From contig NC_134680.1 of NCBI RefSeq assembly GCF_024713945.1, positions 6,073,501 to 6,137,500 on the forward strand: a DNA stretch of 64,000 bases, read 5' to 3'. This document shows positions 26,386 to 39,234 of the stretch, one piece after another (position 1 is the stretch's first letter; each line of letters starts with the position of its first letter). The stretch comes from Dermatophagoides farinae. Lineage: Eukaryota; Arthropoda; Arachnida; Sarcoptiformes; Pyroglyphidae. A model generated the notes under the pieces. The model saw nothing but the letters and a program-made list of their open reading frames with translations, ran no database searches and was not told where the DNA came from. The translations under genes and the position numbers were made by a program.

Positions 26386-26948
26386 TCATCTAACCGATGT
26401 TGACAATGATTTATTGTTATTATTTCCATTTGTTGTTGTATCCGATGATGATGATGATGATGATGGTAATGGCAATCGACATTTACCATTCTCAAAATAA
26501 TTATAATATTCTGATAGATATAATGCCACTGAACGTTTATCCGGTTCAATATGTTTCAACATATCTTCAGCATCTAATAATGCCGGTATTGAAAGATGTT
26601 CTTTGGCCACACGAAATGCAAGATGATTGTTGTAAAGAATATTCTCTTTCGATAGGCTATCATAATCACTAAAAACAAAAAACAAATATTAGAGAATTTT
26701 TAGATTTATATTATCATTTTGCAAACCCAAACTTACATGAGATCCGGACGAAAATGATGAATTATAGCACAGAATGCAAGACCATCACGCCATGATGTTG
26801 TTAGATCAATTATATGTACATCACGATAACCGGTAGTAATACGACGTCCCCATGCTTCTAATGCATCAAGACCACGTTTCACAACTCTGGTCTGACCATT
26901 GTTACTAGTCATCGAAGATGATGATGATCCACCAAGATTAACGGGCAT
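26386..26948 (-). CDS. MICAL-like calponin-homology domain protein, CH domain only
   Basis: Two exons, 26948-26737 and 26668-26386, joined at CTCAT|GTAAGT and TTTTTAG|TGATT to make [14 protein letters not shown] across the junction; 164 residues. Residues about 28-135 form a type-2 calponin-homology domain ([67 protein letters not shown]), closest in wording to the MICAL-like family, which links Rab GTPases to actin in membrane traffic. Family members normally continue with LIM and Rab-binding domains. Here the frame ends in a Ser/Asn run and a TGA at 26386, and I see no LIM exon downstream. It may be a short isoform or a lineage-specific CH-only gene. The usual Cys after the first Trp is Gly. 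A 5' UTR intron acceptor (TTTTCAG) lies near 27001. Confidence 0.84.
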
Positions 26949-29348
26949 ATTTCACTGTTGATAATGTATCAATAATAAATCTGACTGATGATTGCAAAGT
27001 CTGAAAAAAAAGATGAAAATAGAAACTTGAAATTAGAAAATCGTCGATATCAACATAATAATAAAGTTGTAAATAAAATTGGTGGCAATTTATATAGGGA
27101 AAATTTTAGTCTAAATCATATGATGATGACAAAACAACAACAATAACGATGATGATGATGATGATGATGATTCACAACCTACAAACAAAAAAAAACGTAG
27201 TCGTCTACGTTTTAAAAAAACGTAGTCGTTTTGACACAGAATTAGAATCGTATTTCACACACACACACATAACACGAATATATTTCGAACGTTTTTATTT
27301 CGAATGAAAATGATGATTCGAACAAACCTGTGTGTATGTGTCTGTCTGCCTGATTGGCTACTAATTTCGGTCAATGGATCGATCAATCAATCGATTGATC
27401 TCGATCAAATTTACAAGATTTTTTTTTTTTGGCTGTTCTGAATGTCAACAAAATAAATGTTGTTGTTGGTTGTTTGTTTTCTATTTGTAGATGATGATGG
27501 TGGTTGACCGCAATATAGCACATACACACACACACATACAAACGGTAAAATTTGTACAGATATTGAGAGAAACGGGAAACCAAATTTGACACACACACAC
27601 ACACATACACAGACACACAGACAAACATAAAATTTACCCGAAGATGACCGAAAAAAAAATCAAATAAATAGCATCGATATAGAAGAGAGAATGGGAAAAA
27701 AAAAATTCGACGACGACGAAATGTGTGTGACCTAAGATGAATAATAAGGTAAAAGGCCAGCAGACACACACACACACACAGTATGTGGTGGCTAGAAAAA
27801 AAATCAAATAAAATCAATTCAAATTAAATCAGAAAAAATTACATTACATTTTCGATAGTCATCATCATCATTATCATTCGATTCGAAAAAAAAGGATTGA
27901 CATACGTTCAACGTTTATGGACCGAAAATTATCATCATCATCATCATCATCATCACCAATGACCGAATTACGCACTAGACATCATTATCATTCCGAGAGA
28001 GAGAGAGAGATGGATTTATTATAACCATTATGGTCGAAAGAGTCGACCGAATTTTCTATTTCTATATCTCGGTTATTGTTATACGAGGCTTCTGTTTATT
28101 TTTACAAACAAAAAAACAGAGAAAAAAAAAGATTCGGGGTCATTCATTTACCATTCGATTCGATTATTTTTCTTTTCTTGATTTTTTTTGATTGTTGTTT
28201 GTTTTTTCTTTTTTTTGAATTGAAAATTTTTTCTTTCAATTGGGTTGTTTTTATATAGAAAAAAAAATTCAAGACACACAGACAAACAGAATATTCTTTC
28301 TCATACTTTTCTTCTGTGTTGAATTCAAGTTCAGACAAAACAAAACAAAACAAGAAAAAAACACATGATTCTGCTGTTTTTTTTTTTGATGAATGAATGA
28401 ATGACTGAATGAATCAAGGAAAAAAAATTAGATAAAAATAGCATCAATTATAAACATTCTTATATTACAACAGCCACCTTAAAATCAAAATTTAAGAATT
28501 TGACAGAATGTTTTAGTATAGTATAGTTCAGCTGTTTTTATTTGCATCATCATCATCATCATCATGGTTAAAACGCCCACACACACCCAGATTAATGATG
28601 ATTTTTTTCTGGTTAGAAAAAAAATAATGAAAATTTCAAAACATACCTTTTATGGCTATATATCCACCGAAAGTCTTTATTCATTTGATCCGAAAATTTT
28701 TGATTTTTGTTTTTGTTTATATATCAAGCACACACACACACACAAGTAAATAAATGAATGAAAAACTTTTTCAGAATTCAATGTTTGTTGCTGTTCATTG
28801 AATGTTTTGTTTGTTTCAAGAAAAAAAAAAATTTTTTTTTTCTTTCAATTCTCATCGACACATAAACACACACACACACGAGCACACGAGCACAATGAAA
28901 AATGTTGAGAAAATTCAATCAATTTTTATCGAAACAAATAGATTGAGATTTTTTTTTTGTTCTACAAATAATGATTGCCAAAAAAAAAATTTCAACAATA
29001 AAAAAAATTAATTCATTTTCATCATTTGTTGTTATAACAAAAACAACAATCCTAACACTTGTTGTTGTTTATTGTTGTTGTTGTTGTTGTTGATTGACAA
29101 TGATTTATCCGTTTTTTTTATTTGATGATCGGATACAAAGCAAAGCAAATCAATCAAATTGTCAAAATGAATAGTGTAAATATGATGACATTTTGTTGAT
29201 TGACAAAACTAGATAAAAATAATAATAATAATAACAACAACAACAACAACAACAACCGACGACTACGACGACAACAACAAACTTTATTTTTTTTTTCATC
29301 TGGCTCGCTCATAATCGTTGTTGTTGTCGTAATCGTTTAAATGGCCTA

Positions 29349-29394
<46 letters not shown>

Positions 29395-30293
29395 GACAGG
29401 TTTACCTTGAAAGTCCAAAGTTAAAAATTTGCCCTATATTTTCAGCTGTGTGTTGCATGCAATTTTGACCATCAATCTATTGCGCAGCAAACTAACACAC
29501 CTGTTTGACGTTGCAGCAATTAATAAATAACAAAAAAATAAAATAAAATAACGGAATTTTATGGTTTCCATGGTGCTGTGTGCTGTCATGATTATCAAAA
29601 AAAAAAAAAAAAAAATTTTTGTTTTTAAACACGCTTATTATGAATGATGGATTCTGTGTATGTCAGAAACAATAGGGAAAAAAATGAAAAAAAAAGAATT
29701 AAAAAAAAAAAATTCCACGCACACACACACGAAGTTGTACATTCTTCCATTTCTTCATTGTCAAGGATAAAATTATCATTCAAAAGTGAAACGGTTATTA
29801 TTGAGGAATACTATAGTTATCAACAACAACAAAAAAAATCGATCCATCGATCGATATATTCTGTCTTTTGTTGGTTGTTATTTGAAAACGGATATCATCA
29901 TCAATTTTCAAATTGTTATGGAATTAAATTCATAGAAATTTAAATTTAAAATTCTGAAAAAAATTACTTGATGATGAGAATATCAAATTTTTTTTCAAAT
30001 TTCAAATGAATGTTCTTTTTTTTGTTGAAAATAAATGTGTATGTAATGTAATCGATCGATATTTTTTTTTTTTTGCCTTTCGTCTTGCACAACACACATC
30101 AACCGTCAACGGAACAAATTTCAAACTTGACAATGGAATTGACAATAATCAAACAAAATTTACGGGCAAAAAAAAAATTAATGACGGTAATATGTTTTGA
30201 CCATGAATATTATCATTGACAATTTTATTGGTGTTTGTGTGTGTGTGTCAGTAGAAAAATTCAACTTACCCAAAAACAAACAAAAACATCATC
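26949..30293. other. Intergenic region with long CA microsatellite
   Basis: No supported gene. It holds a three-arm inverted repeat at 27193-27225, CA runs (longest 29350-29389, about 20 units), a GA run near 28000, CAT runs and A-then-T palindromes near 28820 and 29597. Promoters of the divergent neighbours (CH-domain gene leftward, CD36 gene 1 rightward) must lie at its ends. Confidence 0.6.
29350..29389. repeat. CA dinucleotide microsatellite, about 20 units
   Basis: Uninterrupted CA repeat, one of the longest pure dinucleotide runs in the window. Confidence 0.95.
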
Positions 30294-32926
30294 ATGAACA
30301 TGAATTATGATGAAAAGTATCCAGTAAAATATTTAAATCCATTAAATCGTATTTTATCACCATCATCCGCGGTTAATCATAATCAAATGATCACAATGTT
30401 ATCACCAGGTGAACAGCAGTTACTTTTAAATCGAATGTTTTTACAAAAAATACATCAGCAACAGCAGCAACAACAACAGCAACAAGAGCGACTATATTCA
30501 ACGATAAAATCACGGCCACCAATACGGGGTAGAAATATGATTTCTTCATCTGGCCACAACAGCAACGCCACCACCATAATGGATCCAACAAAATTATTAA
30601 TCGATCAGAATTCGAATAATCATAATTTAGCGATCACTTATGCTAATCATAATATGATTCCATATGGACAACAACCATCACCAAATGAATCAATGATAAT
30701 GGTACGGACAACATATCCACCACTATCGATGGATTCACCATTATCACAAAATAAAACATTAGCCAATGTTGTTGTTAATGATGATCATGTTGTTTATACA
30801 TTACCAAATGATTCTACACTCAATCATGCTGATACATCCACATTATCAATGATGATGAAAAAATCACGATTATTGTTGAATAATAATAATAATAATATAA
30901 TTCATCCACAATTTTATAATCATCATAATTTACCACGTTTAAAACGTTCCATTTCATCATCATTTGATTCATCCATTTCGAATGATATTTCATTGAATAC
31001 AAACAATGATGATAATCGTCGAATATTGCAACGTTTATTAGATCTTTTGAAAGGAAATCCAAAAATGAAAAAATATTATCTCATTGCTGGATTCATGTTC
31101 ATTTTCGGTTTCCTCATCAATATGGTCATTTTTGATCCTATACTTGATTACAGTATAATCAGCCAATATTTTCATCATTTATTTATTATTATTTGTTCTT
31201 ACAAATTTCAAATTTTTTTTTTTACAAATTTCAAATAGTTCTTGAATGGCAATTTCAATTGAATCCTGGTAATTTATTCCTTTCAATGGGATGGCTGTCA
31301 CCACCAATATCGTTATATGTTCATATTTATCTATTCGATATACGTAATCCACAACAATATCTTGATGGTGCACGACCAAATATCAAAGAAATTGGACCAT
31401 TCATATTTCGTGTTGGACGTAAACGTAGAATAAATGAATGGACTGAACAAACAGTTATATTTAATGAAGAATTTGATGCTGATTTGATGATTGATGAATC
31501 ATATCCAGTTAATATAACAATGAATATGATTAATGCACCAATATTGGTATTTATTTGATTGATTGATAGTGGTGATTTAATTTAATTTAATTTTTTTTTT
31601 TTGAAATTCTATTTAGTGTACAGTGTCGTGGATATATTATTGGATGAAATATTATCGAATACCTTTTATTGAACCAATCATACAGAATGTAGTGGCCATT
31701 TCATTACAGGTATTTGGTGAACATTTAGTTAGTGAAACAACACCATGGGAAATATTATTTGGTCGTCCAGTAAATATATTACGTTTTCTTGATAAAATTC
31801 TTTCACCAATAAAATCATTAAATTTACCATTACCGGATTTCGGTCAAATGCTTTCAACATTTGGTAATTATAAACTTACAAATCATTCATTCAGTATTAT
31901 TGGATTATTGATGAGCAATGAATTCGGTCCATTGGAACATTATCGCCGTAATTATGGTCGATTTAAAACAAATGAAGTACGAAGTATTCTTGGACAAACG
32001 TATGATTGAAATTTTTTGAAATTTTTTCAACAAAAATTTTAATCATTTGTTTTTTTTTGGCTTTCTATAGAGAATATGAAAATTATAAACGGCCATGTAG
32101 TTTCATACATGGTTTAGATCTTATGTATTTTGGTATACATGCAGCCGATAGTGTTAATGGTAGTCGTCTGGATCTTTATTTTCAACATTTTTGCCGAAGT
32201 TTTCCAATAATACGTCAAGGGTATGTAATAATGTTCAATGTTTCAATGACTTTTTGATTTAATTTTTTTGTTTGTTTGTTTTGTTTATTGTTTACAGCTT
32301 TTATTGGACCCATGGTATACGTATTGCACATTATGAAATATGGCAAAAAATGTTTGATATGCGACAACGTGAAAATCATTGCTATTGTTTTAATGATCGT
32401 ACATTAAATGAATGTGATGGCCATGTTGATATGTCTGGCTGTTTTAGTGGTTTACCCATTGCATTGAGTTTTCGCCATTTTTATGGATCTCGAATATTGA
32501 ATCGTGAAACAATAGGATTTCAACCACGTTGGGATGAACATGGTGGCCATATTGATATTGAACCTACATTAGGTCTACCATTAGAAATTAATCTACCATT
32601 TCAATATAATATAATGACAAAAAATCTACCTAGATTTGGTCAATTAAGTAATATACAATCAAGATTGATGCCATTCTTTGCATTTCAAGCGGTATGTAAT
32701 TATTTTTTTCAATTTCCAATGTTTTTTTAAAAATCTTTTTTACTTTTTTCTCTTCTGTGAATATAAACAAAACAAAACGAAAAAAAAAAATTAGAAAGCA
32801 AAATTAGATGGCATACTATTCGTTGGCATATTAATCATGGCATATGTAGTCAATTATCTTAAATATCTATTTGCTATCGGTGCTTTAACATTATCGTTAT
32901 TTTGTTTTTTTCGTTTTTTTTATTAA
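30294..32926 (+). CDS. CD36 / scavenger receptor class B family protein 1, long N-terminal extension
   Basis: Six exons: 30294-31152, 31239-31546, 31617-31999, 32071-32220, 32298-32691 and 32795-32926, with all phases consistent; 741 residues. CD36 proteins bind lipids or lipoproteins through a large loop held by one helix at each end. The first helix is at about 260-281 (LIAGFMFIFGFLINMVIF). The ectodomain follows: WQFQLNPGN, IYLFDIRNPQQYLDGARPNI, EIGPFIFR, GRKRRINEW, FGPLEHYR, and the cysteine cluster NHCYCF ... NECDG ... SGCF near 595. The last exon holds the second helix (GILFVGILIMAYVV). The family usually has only about 10 cytosolic residues at the N-terminus; here there are about 260, with a poly-Gln run. 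It is the first of three tandem paralogues. In-frame ATGs inside exon 1 could give shorter forms. Confidence 0.9.
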
Positions 32927-33532
32927 TTGATTGATGGAAACAAAAAAAAATTTGAAAATTCTGAAAAAAAACAACCTGCATGGAAACAAAACAAAAAAAA
33001 AATTCAATTTAAAGAATTTAATTTATTTTTTTTATTGCAAATCAATATTCCACAAGTTATCATGCCCCATCAGACCATCAGAATAAAAATCGATTCATGA
33101 GAGTGAATCATGTGGTTTTTCTTTTTCGAACAAAACAAAACAAAAAAAAATGAGGCAATTGTAAAAAAAAAAAATTTCATGTTCAAGTTCATTGCAAACG
33201 GTATGTTGTCGACAATTGAGACAATCAATCCATATCAACCACTCAAATCCATTATTTAAAAAATGGAACAAAATTGATCGTATGCAATTCATTCTATTTT
33301 TCTCTATTAAAAATTTCATTCATTCCGGAATCGTTAATTGTTGTTGTTGTTGTTGTTGTTTGTTGAAAAATTTCTTTACCATTTTTATATAATTCATTCT
33401 TGTTTCCAATGGCAATAAATAATTGAATGAAAGAAGAAAAAATTTGTCGTAATAATCACGTGTGTGTGTGTGAGGGTTGAGTGAAGTTGTTTATTATCAT
33501 TCTTTGTATTTTCATTTCACTTCACGTGATTA

Positions 33533-35783
33533 ATGATGGAACAATTTCCAAATGATACACATATGATGATGAAAAAATATTTGGAAACAAATCTTCAAAG
33601 AACAATAAATCGAAATGATATTGGACCAATCATATTGATAAATGGTTGGCATCGAATGGCAACGAAACCAGAATCATCATCGATTGTTCAATCGTTCGAA
33701 ACACCTGTTGATAATCGATCATTGGCCATCATGAATGATCGTCATCATATATTTCGTCGTGAAAATCGTTATAGTATTACACCAGCACCACAATTACCAC
33801 CACCAATTTCAAAACGACCATCATTATTGCCGATAAAACAAGTAGCTGAAAAAGTATCGATTAAATATCCAAAAAAAATTCATCTACCAAAACGATTAAT
33901 ACGTGGTGAACGATTCTATCGTAATTTGGCCATATTTTTTATTGGTTGTTTACTATTTTCTATCACAACATATCAATCACTAATTGATACGAGTAAGTTT
34001 TTTTTTGTCATCAGCTGTTCAAATGTAATCATTAATCATTCAATCGGTTTTTTCATTTATTTTCTTTATGTACAATAGTTGTTAATTATCAATTCGAATT
34101 ACGACCAAATTCCTTTTTAATTGAAAATTTTTGGCTTCCCAAATTAGCCATACCTGTTTATGTTGAAATCTATTTATTTGACATTAAAAATCCTAAGCAA
34201 TTTTTGATCGGTCAACGTCCAAATGTTCAAGAATTTGGACCATATGTATTTCGATTGGATCGTCGTCGTACCATTCATGAATTTTGAATAAAGTGAAAAA
34301 CATAAACAAATGAACATGAATGGCGCGATGAAACAGTTGTATTTTCTGAATATTTTTCATTAAAATTCGAACCATCATTATCCGAATCTACTGATATAGA
34401 AATTAATATGATGAATATACCGATAATGGCAACGATATTGGTCGCATATCATTGGATCGAATATTATCATTTTCGATTTCTTACGACAATTATTAGCCCG
34501 ATAATAGCAAACTTTATGCGTTTGTTTGGTGAAACAATTGTGCAGAGAGAAACCATTGATCAGATTCTATTTGGACGAACGATTAATGCTTTGAATTTTT
34601 TACAATCCATCAATGGATTTGTCAGAACTTTAATACCGATAATACCGGATTTTCATGAAATGATTTCAAATTTTGGCGATTTTCATCTATTAAATAATTC
34701 ATTTAGTCTAATTGATTTGATAGCGTCAAAAGAATTTGGTCCATTTGAATATTATCGTTATGACAAGATTGGCCACCATCGTATGCATCAAGCTAAAACG
34801 GCTATGGGTAAAAGGTAAATTGAAAATTTTATTTATCGTTTTTTGTTTTAATTCTGTTGATTTTTTTTTCTATAGTTATTTTGATTTTTTTCAAGAACCA
34901 TGTAATCAAATGGGTGGACAAGATATTCAATTTTTTGGCATCAAAGATCAAGGCGAATGGAATGAATTATTTTTACAGCCATTTTGTCGCCGTTTACCAT
35001 TTCATAGAAAGAGGTTTGTTTCATTGAAATATTTCTATATATAATGGAAATGAATATTTTTTTTCTGATTTAAAAAAAAAGTAAAGAATGGATACGTGGT
35101 GTTAGTGGCGTAAAATATGAAATATGGACCGATATGTTTAATATGAGTATTGTTGAAAATCAATGTTATTGTTTCAGTGGTCGATCATTAAACGATTGTG
35201 ATGGATATTCCGATTGTTCAGGCACATATGCTGGTGTTGCATTTGCATTAACATTACCACATTTTATTGGATCACCTGGTTTAGCGAAAAAAATCTATGG
35301 ATTACGGCCAAATCCAGATAAACATTTATCAATAATGTGGCTTGAACAATATTTGGGAATACCAATTGATGTACAATTAGCATTACAATTTAATTGGCCA
35401 TTACATCATCTACCATCGATTGGTAGTTTATCCAATATACGGCGATGTATATTACCATTAGGATGGTTCAAAGGTGTAAGTGTGTGTGTGTGTTTTTATA
35501 ATTTAAATTTTTATTGTTTTTTTTGCATGTAAATTAATTTACTATTTAAAAATTTTAGCATGGACGTTCTTTTGGAATATTACATGTTGGCTTAATGATA
35601 TTATCATTCCTATTAAAGTATGGACAATTATTATTGGCAATCATTTCAGCATTAATGGCCATCATGTGTATTATCATGCATTATTATCAACATCATAATG
35701 ATGATTTTGAAAGAAATTTGGACAAAATCATGAAAATGTTTGATTTTTATTTGGAAAAAAATTCAAAATATCAATATATTTAA
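33533..35783 (+). pseudogene. CD36 / scavenger receptor class B family gene 2, interrupted by a 39-base insertion
   Basis: Five exons: 33533-33992, 34079-34814, 34876-35013, 35082-35475 and 35559-35783. Splice sites and phases are all good. Exon 2 contains bases 34282-34320, absent from paralogues 1 and 3, placed exactly between the codons for Glu and Trp of the conserved INEW-type motif. The insert is 39 bases, flanked by CATGAA at 34276 and 34315, and brings TGA at 34285-34287. Translation would stop after about 222 residues, before most of the ectodomain. Without the insert the frame continues to a full protein of about 637 residues with both membrane helices (FFIGCLLFSITTY at about 134; LHVGLMILSFLL near the end) and the cysteine cluster NQCYCF ... 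NDCDGY. The rest of the frame is intact, so the break is recent, polymorphic or an assembly artefact. It has about 130 N-terminal cytosolic residues. It lacks the intron that follows the PI(L/T) codons in its sisters. Confidence 0.8.
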
Positions 35784-36274
35784 ATAATGTCATCATCAGG
35801 AATGGAACAAACAAACGGAAATCATCATCATCATCATCATCATCCACATCATGATAATCGTTATCATTGATTTTATAATCATTATTATTCGCTGACATAA
35901 ATATGAATTCTTGAACTATAAAAAAATTTTTTTCCTCATAATTCTCTGGAATAATGGAAAAAAGGTGAAATTCACTTGACATTGACATTGTTAAATACAA
36001 TTTTTTTCGCCAAACAAAAAAAAATGAAGTTAATCAATATGAAAAAAAAATCGAATCCACATGCACCTGACAAAATTTGCCACAATTTATTATATCGGCA
36101 TGCAATTGCAGAGAAAAATTATATCGATTCTCAAGAAAAATTCGCTACTTAAAAAACGCTAAAACTTTCAATTGCCAACAGAGAAATGATTTAAAAAAAT
36201 GGCATTTCATTCATGAATTCATTGATGAACTTGAAATTTTTTTTTTTTTGGCTTGAAAAATTTTTGAATTCAAA

Positions 36275-38900
36275 ATGAATGACAACGAATCATACAATCG
36301 ATTGTTATCGGATAGACATTTTATCAATAATAATAATAATCCATATGATGATGATTCAATTCCTATGAACATCGATAATACGAATGGTGTGATTATAATA
36401 CCCGAACAATTGAATCAACAAATTTATCATCAACGACGACAAGAACAAGAAAAGCAGCAGCAGCAGCAGCAACAACAACAACAACAACAATATATACGAC
36501 GATTTAAAAGTGATCCACAAATTCTTTATGACCATTATTATAACCATCCCCATCATTATTCGACTATTCGTACATCACCGATTGTATCGAATGATCTTTA
36601 TACAACAAATAATGGTTCGATAATTAGACCATCCACTTGGATGGCTCAATCAACACAGCAAACACCATCACCTTTATTATTGCAAAAACAATCTATGCTC
36701 CCATCACAACCACCACCACCACCTTTCCCATCACAACCACCACCACCTTTGCCATCACTACCACCACCATCATATAAAAAAACATTCGATAATAAAAAGA
36801 ATGCAAAAAAATCAAAAAAACTTGAAGCAAAAGATTCTGCTGCCAAACCAAGGCGAAATGTTCGAAAATCTTATATACAAAGAGGCCTTTTTGCCATTAT
36901 TGTTATGGTAATTAATTGGTTCTTTTTTGATACAATTGTAAATTTTAGTAAGTATTAATTTCAGAATTTTTTTTTATTAAATTCATTTAATTAAATTTTT
37001 CAAATTATCTCCAAAATCTTTAGTTCTTGAATCACAATTTCAATTGAATCCAGGAACTTTACTAATATACATTGGTTTTATTGATGTACCGATACCGGTA
37101 CGAGCAGAAATCTATTTTTTCGAAATACGTAATGGACCACAATTTTTGGAAGGTACACCGGCCAATCTTCATGAAATTGGTCCATTTGTATTCGAGTATG
37201 TCAATATCGTTGCGATTGTTATTGATTTAATTTTAATCAAAATATTTTATTCATTAATATTTAGAATTAGTCGAAAAAGACAAATATTATCATGGACTAA
37301 TACAACGGTAATATTTCGTGAAAAATTTACAGCTAAATTTGATCAGGAAAGTTCCCCACATTCTATTGAAAGACGTATGACAACGATCAATGTACCAATT
37401 ACGGTAATTTAGTTTTTGTTGTTTGAAATAATGTTGATATTTTTATTAAAACGAAAATCTTTGTTTTTTTTTTTGACTAATAAGGCATCATTATCGTGGA
37501 CTAGTTATTGGCTGGAAAAATTAAAGATTAAATTCATTTATCCAGTCTTACAGCATATTGTTCATTTAATATTAAAAACATTTGGTGAAAATTTAATTGA
37601 AGAAATTCCTATTGCTGATGTTTTATATGGTCGTCAAATCACTATTGTCAGTGTATTTAATTCGATTGCTGTTACATTACGTTTATTTCACATACCATTT
37701 CCGGATTATACAGTTCTTTGGAAATCATTCGGTAATTATGAAATTGTAAATAATTCTTTTGGTATTATGGATCTATTCAGCGGCCATTGGTTTGGCCCAT
37801 TAGAACATTATCGTTTCAATCGTCCTGGTTATTATAGAATGAATGAAGTTCGTAGTATATTAGGTGAAAGAAGTTATGAAAATTATGCACCACCATGTAA
37901 TAAGATTAAAGGATTAGATATAATGCATTTCGGTTTATATGATCAAGGTGAATCATTTGAAATTTATTTTCAACATTTTTGTCGTCGAATTAAATTTCAA
38001 CGTAAAGGGTAATGTCGTTTATTTATTTTTCTTTCAAATTAACGAAATTTTTCATTTTTTTTCATAAAAGATTCCATCGGAATAAAGGATTACGTGTCGT
38101 ACGTTATGAATTATGGAAATTTTTATTCAATATGCGTGTAGCTGAAAATCAATGCTATTGTTTTGGTGATAGTAAATTAAGTGAATGTGATGGTTTTACC
38201 AATATTGGCGGTTGTTTTGGTGGCTTATCATTGGCATTTAGTTTTCCACATTTTGTCGGTTCACCACATCTTAATCATGATGTTTATGGATTACGGCCAC
38301 AATGGTCAAAACATGGTAGTTATATGGATATAGAACCAACATTAGGCATACCGGTAGAGGCAAAATTATCAATACAATATAATTTCATTGTACGTAATCT
38401 GCCAAAAATTGGACCATTAAGTAAAATACATGAATGTATTATGCCATATGCAATGGTTACGGTGGTATGTGTTTTATTTATTATGATGATGATGAAATTT
38501 TAATTTTGATTTCTTTGTTCCAACAAACAAAAAAAAATAGAAAGCTAAACTAGATGGTTTATTATTTATATTGTTTGCAATATCGATATTTTCAATGAAT
38601 TATGGTAAAATGATGATCACTTTGGTTACAATCAGCATATCTACACTATATTTTTATTTGGCATTTTATCGTCGACATCCATCAACATCTTCATCATCAT
38701 TATCAATGAAACTAACGAAAGAACCTGTAAAAAATAAAAAAATCAATCAGCCAATAAATGAATATCGAAATCATACATTACCAAAACATCGTCATCAACA
38801 GATACAGCCAATATATTCAACAATGATGACTATACCATTATCATCATCAACATCATCGCCAATAAAGACAAGATCAGAGCTACCACCACCACAACAATGA
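36275..38900 (+). CDS. CD36 / scavenger receptor class B family protein 3, long N-terminal extension
   Basis: Six exons: 36275-36947, 37024-37195, 37265-37403, 37485-38008, 38071-38464 and 38541-38900; 753 residues, phases consistent. N-terminal cytosolic part of about 200 residues with poly-Gln and poly-Pro runs, then a helix (LFAIIVMVINWFFF, about 204-220). Ectodomain: SQFQLNPGT, EIYFFEIRNGPQFLEGTPAN, EIGPFVFE, FGENLIEEI, FGPLEHYRFN, NQCYCFGDSKLSECDG and GGCFGG. A second helix begins the last exon (DGLLFILFAISIFSMNY), with a Ser/Pro-rich cytosolic tail. It has an extra intron after GPFVFE and lacks the intron found in genes 1 and 2 just before ENYAPPC. The 394-base fifth exon is identical in length to its counterparts. 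Likely role: lipid or ligand uptake at the plasma membrane or lysosome; the ligand cannot be read from sequence. Confidence 0.9.
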
Positions 38901-39234
38901 ATCGATGGACACATTGCCAACTAATGCATGCAATATTTATTCCTAATGTAAAAAAATGCAATGTATATATGTAATGTATATTGCTGTGTTCAGAATTATG
39001 TTCCTAAATCATATTGGCTATATGAAACCACACTTAGACCACGCTATATAGACTTAATCGCTTATAATTTAATTGATAAATTTAATTCATTTCTATAGAA
39101 AACAATATAGTATACACAAAAAAAACAATTTTGTTAATCCATAAAAAAATCATCATTATCATCATGGGATCATCATCATAACACACAGAGGGAACAGGAG
39201 CAACAAAATATAGCAAATATATCATAATGGATCA
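38901..39234. other. Convergent 3' spacer
   Basis: Short region between the end of CD36 gene 3 and the end of the ABC transporter, which converge here. No gene is visible. It should contain both 3' UTRs. Confidence 0.6.

Noticed and set aside
27383-27817. 144-residue minus-strand frame upstream of the CH-domain gene
   Set aside because: Val-Cys runs encoded by CA repeats and Phe/Lys runs; better explained as promoter or non-coding DNA.
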